Positions 34,130 through 46,215 of a DNA stretch of 64,000 nt are shown piece after piece. The stretch covers positions 5,208,001 through 5,272,000 of the forward strand of contig NC_133123.1 of NCBI RefSeq assembly GCF_033568475.1, read 5' to 3'. The DNA is from Henckelia pumila (Eukaryota; Streptophyta; Magnoliopsida; Lamiales; Gesneriaceae). The notes beneath the pieces are model-generated. The model was not told the origin of the DNA and did no database searches. It saw nothing but the letters and a program-made list of their open reading frames with translations. Both the position numbers and the translations under genes were made by a program. Positions within the stretch are counted from its first letter, which is position 1. Each line of letters opens with the position of its first letter.

Positions 34130-36316
34130 AAAACTCAGTGGGATAAAAACCATAGAAAGGGAAAAGAGTGCAGATTGCGCAGATTGCGCATCCCAATGTT
34201 GTATATATGCTTTCTGAATATCGTCGTGGGAAGTGCCTTTGTGAAGAGATCTGATGAGTTATCACTTGATTGAATATAACATATATCAATATCTTTATTC
34301 TTCTTAAGCTCTTGAGTGTAGACAAAGAACTTTGGGGGTATATGTTTTGTTCTGTCACTTTTGATGTATCATTCTTTCATTTGAGCAATACATGCAGCAT
34401 TGTCTTCATACAACGTCACAGGCTTCTTGTCTACTGATAATCCACAAGAAGTTTGGATATGTTGTGTCATTGATTTTAGCCAAACACATTCACGGCTTGC
34501 TTCATGTAGCGTAATAATCTCAGCGTGATTTGATGAAGTTGTTACGAGTGTTTGTTTCTGTGAACGCCAAGAAATTGCGGTGCCTCCACGAGTAAATACA
34601 TATCCGGTTTGAGAACGTGCATTATGTGGATCAGATAAATATCCAGCATCAGCATAATCAATGATACTTTGATTGGTGTCTTTTGAGCACAAAAGTCCCA
34701 AATCTGTTGTTCCTCGTAGATAACGAAATATATGTTTAATTCCATTCCAGTGCCTTTTTGTTGGATATGAACTGAATCTTGCCAATAAATTTACAGCAAA
34801 AGATATATCAGGTCTAGTGCAATTTGCAAGATACATAAGGGCACCAATGGCACTTAGATATGGTACTTCTGGACCAAGAATAACTTCATCATCTCCACAT
34901 GGACGGAATTGATCCTTTTCTATGTTTAATGATCTTACAACCATTGGAGTACTTAATGGATTTGATTTATCCATATTAAAACGTTTAAGGATCTTTTCTG
35001 TATAATTTGCCTGGTGAACAAAAATTCCACATTCTTTTTGTTCGATTTGCAAACCCAGACAATACTTGGTTTTTCCAAGATCCTTCATTTCGAATTCTTC
35101 CTTCAAGTACATCATAACTTCTTGAATTTCTTTATTCGTTCCAATGATGTTTAAATCATCAATATATACAGCAATAATTACACATCCGGGTGTTGTTTTC
35201 TTGATGAAAACACAAGGGCATATTGGATCATTTACATATCCCTTTTTCATCAAGTGCTCACTTAGCCGATTATACCACATTCGGCCGAATTGCTTTAACC
35301 CATATAATGATCTTTGCAATTTTACAGAATAAAATTCTCTGGGTTTTGAACTTTGTGCTTCAGGCATCTTAAATCCTTCAGGGATTTTCATGTATATATC
35401 ACTATCAAGTGATCCGTATAAGTAAGCTGTAACAACATCCATAAGACACATTTTCAAATTTTCAGACACTGCCAAACTAATCAAATATCGAAACGTAATT
35501 GCATCCATAACAGGAGAATACGTTTCTTCATAATCAATTCCAGGCCTTTGAGAAAAACCTTGTGCAACAAGTCTAGCTTCATATCTGACTATTTCATTTT
35601 TCTCATTTCGCTTTCGAATAAAAACCCATTTATATCCAACAGGTTTTACACCTTCAGGTGTGAGGACTATAAGTCCAAAAACATTGCGTTTATTCAGCGA
35701 ATCCAATTCAACCTGGATGACATCTTTCCATTTGACCAAATCATGACGAGTTTTGCATTCACCAAAAGATTTTGGTTCATGATCCTCATTTTCATTTACG
35801 ATGTCACAAGCCACATTATAAGAAAATATCTCATCAATATCTTCTATGTCTTTTCGGTTCCATATTTTTCCAGTATTAATATAATTGATAGAGATTTCAC
35901 GATTCTCGTCAGTTTGTGGTTCTGACAGAATATTTTCATCATCAGGTGATTCTTCTGGAACACCATTTTCTATTTTATGATCGTCGTGTTTCTCTATGCC
36001 TTTTTTTTCCGAGGATTTTTATCCTTGGAACCGACTGGTCTTCCACGCTTCAAGCGTTTTATGACATCATGAGTGTCTTCAATTTGTTTTTTTGGAATTT
36101 CAATTCGAGCAGGGGCATTTACAGCATGTATATATGATTTTGTTACCCCTTTTGTGTCTGCAAATGCATCTGGCATTTGATTTGCAATTCTTTGCATGTG
36201 CACAATTTGCTGTACATCTTTATCACATTGTTTGGTCCTTGGATCCAAATGTAACAATGATAGTACATACCATATGATTTCTTTTTCGATGTGTTTCTTT
36301 TCTCCCCCTAACACTG
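34130..36316 (-). pseudogene. Host Copia pol, RT-RNase H part (broken)
   Basis: Downstream half of the Copia polyprotein, left of the Gypsy insertion. From 36316 it continues a linker with KRGRPVGSKDKNP, then, after a shift near 36000, the RT domain (frame 35814-34369) with RLVAQGFSQRPGIDYEETYS, the catalytic YIDD in AVYIDDLNII, and RNase H with DYADAGYLSDPHNARSQTGY. A TGA at 34366-34368 interrupts the RNase H after AACIAQMKE, and the same frame then continues with family sequence (DRTKHIPPKFF, SSDLFTKALP) to about 34130. At least one frameshift and one nonsense codon make it nonfunctional. Confidence 0.88.
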
Positions 36317-37304
36317 TGTAGTGACCCTTACCTGGATCACCTACTAAACAGAACTTAGGCATGCAATTAACTTAATTAAACAGATATCAGAATAAAACTG
36401 CGGAAACCATAAACATTATACAATCCCAAGAAAAGAAATCTGTAATTTATCCAATAATTATACAACCAAATCGAATAGCTGTATAAACCCAAACAACAGT
36501 AATAAAACCTAAGCGAAGCTCCAGCTGGCCAACCACTGACTAGCCCCTCCTGGATCCACCCTCCTCGTCCAATCGCAAACCTGCCCCATGGAATAGGGTG
36601 TCCAAAAAATACAGAGTACGAGACGTGAGCATAAAACGCTCAGTGCGAGAGTATGAGTATACATGCATGCAAAGTGAACTCCCTATAGACTCGAGGTCAA
36701 AGATCAGATAACAGAGACAGACCGGGCCCTGGTATGTAGCACGCTGTGCCGTCGCTTCAGGAGGTGGCTCCCATACCGAGATAACCGTGGATACGCCGGA
36801 CCCATATCGATGGAAGTCCATCCACTAACAGGATAGGGTACAACCCTACTAACAGACATCTCGAAAGAGATACAGCAAGATGCAAATGAATGCAGCATAA
36901 ATCAATGACATATAAATCATGCAGTCACATAATACATGCATACTCAGTCAGGATATCTCGAACAGTACTTTCGTACCTCAAAACAGTGCAAGCTCTACCA
37001 ACTCTAGGTCCACGCCTATAGTCTGCTCTACACTGCCAAATGATACTACTATCATTAAAGTGCTCTAAAAGCCTTAACTAAGCTATTGCATACTCCTAAA
37101 TATTTATAGGGAGCAAAAGCTATACCTTCGTCCGTCGTTAGCCCTTTGATGTCGATACCTCCAGAACTTGGGCACCACTCCGCTACGACTACCGAACGTC
37201 TAGACGACTCCCGGTCAAGCCTAGGAAGGCTAGAACAACTCGAATATGACTAGAAATAGAGAGGATATCCAGAATTGGCAAGGAGAAATGAAGTCTCGGC
37301 CTTC

Positions 37305-37312
37305 TATTTATA
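37305..37312 (-). promoter_or_regulatory. TATA box of the Gypsy LTR (3' copy)
   Basis: Reads TATAAATA on the minus strand, 6 bp after the last palindrome copy in element sense. The equivalent in the 5' LTR, the one that should drive the element, is 43263-43270. Confidence 0.65.
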
Positions 37313-37318
37313 GACAAC

Positions 37319-37589
37319 GATCGGAACTTCCGATCCCTGATCGGAACGTCCGAACCTCGATCGGAACGTCCGATCCTGCCATCGGAGCTTCCGAAGATCC
37401 TGATCTGCCACGTGTCAAAATATCACTTGTTGACTCCGGATAGGGGTGATCGGAGCCTCCGCTCCTGATCGGAGCTTCCGATCCAACCACACGTCATGCC
37501 TGACGTAAAATCGATCGGTGCCTCCGATCGCTCATCGGAGCTTCCGATCCCGATCGGAGCTTCCGATCGTCCCTTCGGAGCTTCCGATC
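37319..37589 (-). promoter_or_regulatory. Palindrome cluster in the Gypsy 3' LTR
   Basis: About ten copies of the GATCGGA-NNN-TCCGATC family in 271 bp. In element sense the centres are AGC, CGT and similar, as in the Sirevirus LTR. It sits immediately upstream of the TATA box. Confidence 0.75.
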
Positions 37590-37658
37590 CGTCCAATCCC
37601 CAATTTATTTAATTAGCATTAATCCTTTAATTACTCAATTAGGGTACGGGCTACTACA

Positions 37659-37670
37659 TTCTCCCCCACT
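37659..37670 (-). other. Polypurine tract of the Gypsy element
   Basis: Reads AGTGGGGGAGAA on the minus strand, directly against the 3' LTR. Confidence 0.85.
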
Positions 37671-37792
37671 TAAGATATTTCGTCCTCGAAAACAGATCTT
37701 AAGTACCGAATGCAAATACAGAAATCAGAAACATTCTTTATTCAATCAAACGTTTACAGAGTTTGAAACTGAATACGACTCAAAGAATGAAA

Positions 37793-39940
37793 TCAAAACA
37801 ACTCAGGATGGTCTTTACGCATCCTGTCCTCAAGCTCCCAAGTAGCTTCCTCAGTGCCTCGGCGCTGCCACTGAACTAAAACCAAAGGAATGACTTTGTT
37901 CCGTAAAACCTTATCCTTATAATCCAGGATACGAAGAGGTTTCTCAACATAAGTCAAATCCTTGTCTACCTGAACCTCAGACCGCTGCAGAATATGAGAT
38001 TCATCCGCCACATACCGTCGCAACAGAGATACGTGGAACACGTCGTGAATACTGGACAGATGCGGTGGCAAAGCGAGTCGATAAGCCAAATCGCCAATGC
38101 TCTCCAAGATCTCAAACGGACCGATAAATCTGGGAGACAACTTGCCCTTAAGGCCAAATCTGAGAATCTTGCGGAAAGGCGACACTCTCAGAAACACTTT
38201 CTCCCCGACCTCGAACTGCAAAGGTCTACGCTTGATATTAGCATAACTGGCCTGACGATCCTGTGCAGTCTTAATCCGCTTCTTGATCTGATCAACAATG
38301 TTTGTCGCCTGCTGGATAAACTCTGGTCCTTCAGCCTGTCTCTCCCCCACTTCTTCCCAGAAGAGTGGAGTACGACAACGTCGCCCATACAACGCCTCAA
38401 AAGGTGCCATCCCAATACTAGTATGATAGCTGTTGTTATAAGCGAACTCGATCAACGGCAAATGATCCTGCCAGGCTGAACCAAAATCCATGACGCACGC
38501 TCTAAGCATATCCTCTAAGGTACGGATAGTGCGCTCTGACTGACCATCAGTCTCCGGATGATAGGCTGTACTCAAACTGAGAGTAGTACCCATCGCACGC
38601 TGAACACTCCCCCAGAATCTAGAAGTAAACCTGGGGTCCCGATCGCTGACAATGCTTACAGGCACTCCATGAAGTCGAACGATCTCCTGAATGTACATCC
38701 GTGCCATGCGATCCACAGAGTACTCTCGGCTATAGGCAATGAAATGCGCTGACTTGGTGAGTCGGTCCACCACAACCCAGATAGCATCACAGTTCTTCGG
38801 GGATACCGGCAAATGGGTCACAAAGTTCATTGTGATAAACTCCCATTTCCATTCAGGAATAGGTAGACTGTGAAGCAAACCTCCAGGTCGTCGGTGCTCT
38901 GCCTTAACCTGTTGACACACCAAACATCTCGAAACAAACTGATAAACACTGCGTTTCATTCCCTTCCACCAGAAACGAGTACGTAGATCCTTGTACATCT
39001 TGTTGCTCCCAGGATGAATACTCAACTTAGTACGATGTGCCTGAGATAAAATCTCCTCTCGCAACTCTTCATCCTGTGGAATCACAAGCCTACCCGACAA
39101 ACACAGAAAGCCATCTGACTGATAATGAAATCCAGACGAGCTACCCTCGTTAGCTAGACGAGCTAAACGCTGGGTCTTCGAATCAGACATCTGAGCATCT
39201 CGGATCCGCGAGTACAAGGCTGGCTCAGATAATATCGCAAACATCTGGATACTCTGCATACCTTTCTTATGCTTGAAGGTATAACCTGAAGTACAACAGT
39301 CACTGATCGCACTAAACATTGAACAAGTCTGAAGTGCGGATAGTCGCACCTTGCGACTCAAAGCATCAGCGGTGAGATTAGCAGCTCCTGGATGGTACTT
39401 AATCTCGCAATCATAATCCTTAAGCAAGTCCATCCAACGTCTCTGCCTCATGTTCAACTCCGCCTGAGTGAACAAATACTTGAGACTCTTATGGTCGGTG
39501 AAGATCTCAAATTTCTCGCCATACAGATAATGACGCCAGATCTTCAAAGCGAACACAATGGCTGCTAACTCCAAATCATGGACTGGATAGTTGTCCTCGT
39601 GAAGCTTCAGCTGTCTAGAAGCGTATGCGATCACATGCCCATTCTGAGTCAGGACACAACCTAACCCCTGAAGAGAAGCATCAGTGTATACCACATACCC
39701 TCCAGATCCTGACGGTAATGCCAACACTGGCGCAGAAGTCAACCGCCGTCGAAGCTCACGGAAATTCTCCTCGCACTCGGAGGACCACTCGAAATCCACA
39801 CCCTTACGGGTAAGCTGCGTCAACGGTCGAGCTAACTGAGAGAAGTTCAGAATGAAGCGACGATAATACCCTGCTAGACCCAGAAAACTACGGATCTCAA
39901 CAACTGTCGTCGGACGCGACCAATTAAGTACCGCTTCAAT
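37793..39940 (-). pseudogene. Gypsy polyprotein, C-terminal half: RNase H, integrase, chromodomain
   Basis: Same reading frame as the upstream half, separated from it only by a TAG at 39941-39943. RNase H carries VVYTDAS and DHKSLKYLF. Integrase has a zinc-binding [13 protein letters not shown]...CLVCQQVK region, the second acidic residue in [13 protein letters not shown] and the third in the [17 protein letters not shown] block. The first catalytic position, normally Asp in the TMDF block, is Asn here (codon 38825-38827, AAC), which should inactivate strand transfer. The C terminus ([20 protein letters not shown] then ATWELE) is the chromodomain-like tail of the Tekay clade, thought to guide insertion to heterochromatin. 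Without readthrough of the stop this half is not made. Confidence 0.93.
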
Positions 39941-42208
39941 CTAGCTCGGATCAACAGAAATCCCTTCCCTGGATATGATATGGCCAAGAAATACCACTCT
40001 ATCCATCCAGAACTCACACTTGCTCAGCTTGGCGTACAACTGCTCATCTCGAAGAGTCTGTAGTACCAACCGCAAGTGAGATACATGCTCTTCCATATTA
40101 CGCGAATACACCAAGATGTCATCAATGAAGACCACGACAAACTTGTCCAAATACTCCCTGAAGACACGGTTCATCAGATCCATGAATATAGCCGGCGCAT
40201 TAGTCAAACCAAATGGCATCACTAGGAACTCGTAATGCCCATAGCGAGTACGGAATGCAGTCTTGGCTACGTCCTGATCACGGACTCTCAACTGATGATA
40301 CCCAGATCTCAAGTCAATCTTGGAGTAAACTGATGTGCCCTGTAGCTGGTCGAACAAGTCATCAATACGGGGCAACGGATACTTGTTCTTCACAGTGACT
40401 CGATTCAGCTGCCGATAGTCAATGCACAGCCGCATCGACCCATCCTTCTTCTTCACGAAGAGAACAGGAGCTCCCCAAGGAGATACACTAGGACGAATGT
40501 ATCCCTTGTCCAAAAGATCCTGTAGCTGATTCTTCAACTCACGCATCTCTGACGGAGCCAGACGATACGATGCTCTAGAAATAGGCGAAGTACCCGGCAT
40601 CAACTCTATGCCAAACTCGACTTCCATAGCAGGAGGAAAACCCGGAATCTCATCAGGAAACACATCTGGAAATTCATCCACAACAGGAATGCTCTCTAAC
40701 CCAAAACTCTCAGCGGACAAATCAACTGCATAGATAAGGTAGCCTTCCCCGCCAGACTCTAAAGCTCGACAGGCTCTCAAAGCGGATACCAAAGGCATCG
40801 GGGGTCGCGCTCCCTCACCATAGAAAAACCAACTCTCACTCCCTTCCGGATGAAAGCGTACTAATCTCTGATAGCAGTCCACTGAAGCTCGATAGGTAGT
40901 CAGCACATCTATTCCCATAATGCAATCAAAGTCGTCCATCGCCAGGACCATGAGATTCGCTAACAGAACGTTCCCTTCGAACTCTAAAGGGCAACCCGTC
41001 ACTAGACGTTTAGCCAAAGCAGATTGGCCCGTCGGAGTAGAAACAGACATCACTACGTCTAGTGCAATGCATGGTAACTTATGCCTCTTAACAAAACGTG
41101 CAGAAATGAAGGAATGAGATGCACCAGTGTCAATGAGTACAAGAGCAGGTATACCATAAAGCAGAAATGTACCTGCGATGACTTTCTCATTCTCCTCCAC
41201 TGCCTGATCATGTCTCAGGGCAAACACCTGGCCAGAAGCTCGTGGCCTCAAATGAGAACTCCCAGCAGACTGTCCCTGCGACCTCTGCTGAACGGTGGCC
41301 TGAGAACCCGATCCTGAACCAGATCCAGAACCGCCTCCCCCAGACAGTGGACAATCCCTTCGGATATGACCAGTCTCTCCACAACGGAAACAAGCTCCAG
41401 AAGCTCTGCGACACTTGTCGGATGGATGGTTCTTCCCACAGTAATCACACTTGTCCTTCTTACCGAAACGGACAACACCTCCAGAACCAGAGGAAGAAGA
41501 AGATCCAGACTTCTTGAAAGTTTGGGCACGGGGACCCAAAGAACTAGCAGGTCTCGACTGAGGGAAAGACCTGTTTCGCCGAATGCTGTCCTCCGCCTGG
41601 TGACAACGGCTCACCAAACCCTCGTAGGACATGTCGTCGCCAACCGCCACACGGTCATGGATCTCAGGGTTAAGGCCCTGAAGGAACAGATTATACTTCA
41701 TCCCAGAGCTGTCAGCAATCTCGGGGCAATAGGATAGCAGATCAAAGAACCTCTGCTGATACTCATCAATAGACATGGCTCCCTGTCGCAGACTCAATAG
41801 CTCGCCTGCCTTCGACTGACGGAGTGCAGGAGGAAAATACAGTTTCTGAAAAGCTGTGCGGAACTCGGCCCAGGTGGCCACTCCTCTCGCCGCAACAAAA
41901 GGTGCAGAAGTAAACCTCCACCACCTGCGCGCACGTCCATCCAGAAGATAGCCAAGGGTCTCCATCTTCTGCTCCTCGGTGCATTGGAAAGTCTGAAAAG
42001 TCGTCTCCATGCGGTCTAACCAGTTCTCCGCATCCTCCGGAGACTCACCTCCAACTAAGGGCTTAGGACCCATAGCTAGAAATCGACGCACAGTAAAACG
42101 CTCGTCGTCATGATGACGATGACGCCGTTCTCGACGAGGCTCCCGGTCGGCATCACCCCAACGCCCACCAACACTGCCATGAGAACTCTGGTCGTCACGA
42201 TTTGACAT
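39941..42208 (-). CDS. Gypsy polyprotein, N-terminal half: gag, protease, reverse transcriptase
   Basis: 755 codons from ATG 42208 to a premature TAG at 39941-39943. Gag (about residues 45-175) has [20 protein letters not shown] and the [20 protein letters not shown] block; a CCHC zinc knuckle reads [14 protein letters not shown] (about 273-286); protease has [13 protein letters not shown] has [20 protein letters not shown], the LCIDYRQLN block and the catalytic FIDD. The stop falls just after the RT fingers-palm, at ISVDPS, where homologues continue into the RT connection and RNase H. One nonsense mutation is the only reading-frame lesion noticed. Antisense frames across this region (for example 40213-41737) are shadows. 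Confidence 0.93.
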   Translation of the reverse strand: MSNRDDQSSHGSVGGRWGDADREPRRERRHRHHDDERFTVRRFLAMGPKPLVGGESPEDAENWLDRMETTFQTFQCTEEQKMETLGYLLDGRARRWWRFTSAPFVAARGVATWAEFRTAFQKLYFPPALRQSKAGELLSLRQGAMSIDEYQQRFFDLLSYCPEIADSSGMKYNLFLQGLNPEIHDRVAVGDDMSYEGLVSRCHQAEDSIRRNRSFPQSRPASSLGPRAQTFKKSGSSSSSGSGGVVRFGKKDKCDYCGKNHPSDKCRRASGACFRCGETGHIRRDCPLSGGGGSGSGSGSGSQATVQQRSQGQSAGSSHLRPRASGQVFALRHDQAVEENEKVIAGTFLLYGIPALVLIDTGASHSFISARFVKRHKLPCIALDVVMSVSTPTGQSALAKRLVTGCPLEFEGNVLLANLMVLAMDDFDCIMGIDVLTTYRASVDCYQRLVRFHPEGSESWFFYGEGARPPMPLVSALRACRALESGGEGYLIYAVDLSAESFGLESIPVVDEFPDVFPDEIPGFPPAMEVEFGIELMPGTSPISRASYRLAPSEMRELKNQLQDLLDKGYIRPSVSPWGAPVLFVKKKDGSMRLCIDYRQLNRVTVKNKYPLPRIDDLFDQLQGTSVYSKIDLRSGYHQLRVRDQDVAKTAFRTRYGHYEFLVMPFGLTNAPAIFMDLMNRVFREYLDKFVVVFIDDILVYSRNMEEHVSHLRLVLQTLRDEQLYAKLSKCEFWMDRVVFLGHIISREGISVDPS

Positions 42209-42257
42209 CTACAAAAATACCTCAAGATGAGACTAAATCCCAAGAAATCTTTTGCAT

Positions 42258-42269
42258 GCTCTGATACCA
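42258..42269 (-). other. Primer binding site of the Gypsy element
   Basis: Reads TGGTATCAGAGC on the minus strand, the perfect complement of the initiator-Met tRNA 3' end, four bases from the 5' LTR. Confidence 0.92.
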
Positions 42270-42273
42270 TAAA

Positions 42274-43616
42274 TGTAGTGACCCTTACCTGGATCACCTA
42301 CTAAACAGAACTTAGGCATGCAATTAACTTAATTAAACAGATATCAGAATAAAACTGCGGAAACCATAAACATTATACAATCCCAAGAAAAGGAATCTGT
42401 AATTTATCCAATAATTATACAACCAAATCGAATAGCTGTATAAACCCAAACAACAGTAATAAAACCTAAGCGAAGCTCCAGCTGGCCAACCACTGACTAG
42501 CCCCTCCTGGATCCACCCTCCTCGTCCAATCGCAAACCTGCCCCATGGAATAGGGTGTCCAAAAAATACAGAGTACGAGACGTGAGCATAAAACGCTCAG
42601 TGCGAGAGTATGAGTATACATGCATGCAAAGTGAACTCCCTATAGACTCGAGGTCAAAGATCAGATAACAGAGACAGACCGGGCCCTGGTATGTAGCACG
42701 CTGTGCCGTCGCTTCAGGAGGTGGCTCCCATACCGAGATAACCGTGGATACGCCGGACCCATATCGATGGAAGTCCATCCACTAACAGGATAGGGTACAA
42801 CCCTACTAACAGACATCTCGAAAGAGATACAGCAAGATGCAAATGAATGCAGCATAAATCAATGACATATAAATCATGCAGTCACATAATACATGCATAC
42901 TCAGTCAGGATATCTCGAACAGTACTTTCGTACCTCAAAACAGTGCAAGCTCTACCAACTCTAGGTCCACGCCTATAGTCTGCTCTACACTGCCAAATGA
43001 TACTACTATCATTAAAGTGCTCTAAAAGCCTTAACTAAGCTATTGCATACTCCTAAATATTTATAGGGAGCAAAAGCTATACCTTCGTCCGTCGTTAGCC
43101 CTTTGATGTCGATGCCTCCAGAACTTGGGCACCACTCCGCTACGACTACCGAACGTCTAGACGACTCCCGGTTCAAGCCTAGGAAGGCTAGAACAAATCG
43201 AATATGACTAGAAATAGAGAGGATATCCGGAATTGGCAAGGAGAAATGAAGTCTCGGCCTTCTATTTATAGACAACGATCGGAACTTTCGATCCCTGATC
43301 GGAACGTCCGAACCTCGATCGGAACGTCCGATCCTGCCATCGGAGCTTCCGAAGATCCTGATCTGCCACGTGTCAAAATATCACTTGTTGACTCCGGATA
43401 GGGGTGATCGGAGCCTCCGCTCCTGATCGGAGCTTCCGATCCAACCACACGTCATGCCTGACGTAAAATCGATCGGTGCCTCCGATCGCTCATCGGAGCT
43501 TCCGATCCCGATCGGAGCTTCCGATCGTCCCTTCGGAGCTTCCGATCCGTCCAATCCCCAATTTATTTAATTAGCATTAATCCTTTAATTACTCAATTAG
43601 GGTACGGGCTACTACA
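42274..43616 (-). repeat. 5' LTR of the Gypsy element (1,343 bp)
   Basis: Near-identical partner of 36317-37658, with the same palindrome cluster at 43277-43547 and TATA box at 43263-43270. Differences noticed include a 1-bp insertion near 43172 and a C-to-T within one palindrome near 43287. Confidence 0.95.
43277..43547 (-). promoter_or_regulatory. Palindrome cluster in the Gypsy 5' LTR
   Basis: Counterpart of the cluster at 37319-37589 and the copy expected to act as the element's promoter region. Confidence 0.75.
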
Positions 43617-43621
43617 CACTG

Positions 43622-45624
43622 GGAAGATTTCTTCATTAAAATGACAATCAGCAAAGCGTGCTGTAAACACATCGCATGTCTGAGGCTCAAGATATCGAAT
43701 GATTGATGGACTATCATAACCGATATAAATACCGATTTTTCTTTGTGGACCCATTTTTTATCGTTGAGGTGGTGCAATAGGCACATACACCATACATCCA
43801 AAAATTTTCAGATGAGAGATATTTGGTTCTTTACCAAATGCAAGTTGCAATGGGGAAAATTTATGATATGCACTTGGTCTGATGCGAATTAATGCCGCAG
43901 CATGTAAAATTGCATGTCCCCATATAGAAATAGGGAGTTTTGTTTTCATAATCATTGGTCTAGCAATCAGTTGTAGACGTTTAATCAATTATTCAGCTAA
44001 TCCATTTTGCGTATGAACATGAGCTACAGGATGTTCAACAGTGATTTCCATTGACATACAATAATCATTGAAAGTATGGGATGTAAATTCTCCAGCATTA
44101 TCAAGTCTTATTTTCTTGATTATATAATCGGGAAATTGATTTTGCAATTTTATTATTTGAGCCATCAATCTTGCAAATGCCACATTCTGAGTTGACAATA
44201 AGCATACATGTGACCATCTGCTAGAGGCATCGATCAATACCATAAAGTATCGAAATGGTCCACATGGTGGATGAATTGGCCCATAAATATCACCCTGAAT
44301 ACGTTCAAGAAATATGGGTGATTCAGTTTGGATTTTAGCTGGCGATGGTCTTATAATAAGTTTTCCAAGAGAACATGCTTTACATTGAAACTTATTATTC
44401 TGAAAGATTTTCTGGTCTTTCAATGGATGACCATGCGTATTTTCAATAATTCTTCGCATCATTATTTAACCAGGATGTCCCAATCGATCATGCCAATTGG
44501 TTAATATTGAAGAACTATTAACCACCATATTTGATTCGATTGGCCTTATATGTGTATAATGCAATCCAATAGGGAGCATTGATAATTTTTCAACCACATA
44601 TTTCTTTCCTGATTTATATGTGGTAAGACACATATATTTCTGATTTCCATCAGTTATCGTCTCAGTATCATATCCATGAGAATATATGTCATTAAAACTC
44701 AACAAATTTCTTTTCGATTGTGGTGAATATAAAGCATCATTTATCAGAAATTTTGTACCATTTGGTAACAAAAATTGTGCTTTACCACAACCTTCAATCA
44801 AGTCTACAGAACCTGATATGATATTCACCATTGCTTTTGTTGGTTTTATTTCCAAGAAATATCTTTTATCTCGCAGAATAGTGTGCGTTGTACCACTATC
44901 TGGTATGCAAATTTTCATGATATTATTTCCATGTTTGCTCATAGCATTTTCATATCAAACTTCACAAAAATATAATAAAGAAAAATCAAGGATAATATAT
45001 ATATGAAAATATATCATGTTTCATAAGAATGCATGAAAAATATAGCATGTTACATTCTAGTCCCACCAATATATTAATCAATGTTCTCGAAATCATTTGA
45101 AAAAATCGGCAGCATTGAAATAAGTTGAACCACTTAAATGGTTACTGATTTCAACAAAATTGATCTCTTTTTCTTTCCCCTTTATCGATACTTTAAAGAG
45201 CTTGCATAAGTGCTCAGGGGTACATGACCAATTTCTTGGAGTGCCACATTTATAATAAGCACTCTCATATCTTTTTGAATGATTTTTATTTTCACTCATA
45301 TTTTCATGCTGCCCTTTTGGGTGGTTCGTGACGTTCTTTTGAGATTAGTTATTGAAGTAACTATCTCGATTATTTTCATATCCACGGCCGTAACCACGAC
45401 CGCGATCATTTTTACATCCACGTTCATGACCACATCCACTTCCTCGACCACGACCAAAATCTTGTTTATGCCTTTGATTTTGGTTTTCATTTTTCATTAC
45501 GACATTTGCTTCAGGAAATGTCGTTGATCCAGTGGGTCGGGATTGATGATTTCTTATTAACAATTCGTTGTTCTTTTCTAGTGATATCGAGAGCAACGAA
45601 TTTAATTTTTGCCAAATTTGACAT
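43622..45624 (-). pseudogene. Host Copia gag end, protease and integrase (broken, gag deleted)
   Basis: Upstream half of the host Copia ORF. Gag begins at ATG 45624-45622, but after about 15 codons the sequence jumps, in another frame, to the gag C terminus (EKNNELLIRNHQSRPTGS), so roughly two hundred residues of gag are missing. The zinc knuckle (45240 region) has lost key residues. Protease is PDSGTTHT, followed by LGHPG and the integrase: C-type zinc part CKACSLGK, then GDIYGP, RLDNAGEFTS and NGLAE, where a stop at the next codon breaks the frame (about 43986). Another stop follows PIAPPQR near 43758. The pol then runs into the Gypsy insertion site. Confidence 0.88.
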
Positions 45625-45659
45625 GATGGTACTAGAAAAACAACATTGCATTTTATTAG

Positions 45660-46010
45660 TTAATTTCCATTAATATGAAAATACAAAATAATGGATAAAC
45701 GACGAGTACAAGTATGTTTAAAAATAGATAAAATGTGTGCGGTGGAAAATCGCTTGTGAGTACAAGACTCGTGAGCATGATGATCATAGCCGTTATGGAA
45801 AAATAGCCTTATAAATGCCATCATCTTTATCTTCGAAAAATCGAGAAAATATTTTGAGAGAAAGAATGAATTTTGGTGTGATTGAAAATGAGTTTGAGTG
45901 AACATATTTATAGGCAAAAAAATAGCCGTTTTGTGATCGTTGGGGGTAAGAAAAAAATTGAGTATGTGTTGAATAAAATTTGTGATAATGATGCAATGCA
46001 TATAATGATA
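45660..46010 (-). other. Host Copia leader upstream of the gag start
   Basis: Noncoding leader sequence; the open frames at 45660-46001 have no family resemblance. Confidence 0.5.
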
Positions 46011-46029
46011 ATCATAATTAAATAATTAT

Positions 46030-46215
46030 GTATATCATATCACATTATTATAAGATTGGTTTCGTAGACAACCTTTTATATAATATTGTGAAATTATACC
46101 AATATAGTTAGTATAAAGTCAGGTATAGTATATCATACCACATTATTATAATATCGGTGTCGTAGACAACCTTTTATATAATAACACGAGATTATACGAA
46201 TATGGTTAGTATATA
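46030..46215 (-). repeat. Tandem leader repeats of the host Copia element (two units)
   Basis: Two units of about 85-90 bp at 46030-46115 and 46128-46215 share ATCATA.CACATTATTATAA and GTAGACAACCTTTTATATAA. A third unit lies at 47598-47690, separated by the Cassandra insertion. Confidence 0.7.

Larger units (their letters stand above)
36317..37658 (-). repeat. 3' LTR of the Gypsy element (1,342 bp)
   Basis: Plus strand TGTAGTGACCC...GGGCTACTACA; in element sense it starts TGTAGTAGCCC and ends GGGTCACTACA. Contains the palindrome cluster at 37319-37589 and a TATA box at 37312-37305. The small frames inside it repeat in the other LTR and are not genes. Confidence 0.95.
36317..43616 (-). mobile_element. 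Tekay/Del-type chromodomain Gypsy element, nearly intact, TSD CACTG
   Basis: 7.3 kb element inserted in the pol of the host Copia. CACTG flanks both ends (36312-36316 and 43617-43621). The LTRs differ by about five substitutions and one 1-bp indel by eye over 1,342 bp, which points to a recent insertion. Primer site, polypurine tract, gag-protease-RT-RNase H-integrase-chromodomain order and one continuous reading frame are present, apart from one in-frame stop. Confidence 0.95.

Noticed and set aside
36540..36898. Repeated small frames (93 and 64 codons) in the Gypsy LTRs
   Set aside because: Occur identically in both LTRs and have no recognisable product.
40213..41737. Plus-strand frames antisense to the Gypsy gag-pol
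   Set aside because: Mirror frames of a clear coding sequence on the other strand.
45279..45527. Plus-strand 82-codon frame with Thr/Ile-rich translation
   Set aside because: Antisense of the Arg/Gly-rich gag tail of the host Copia element.
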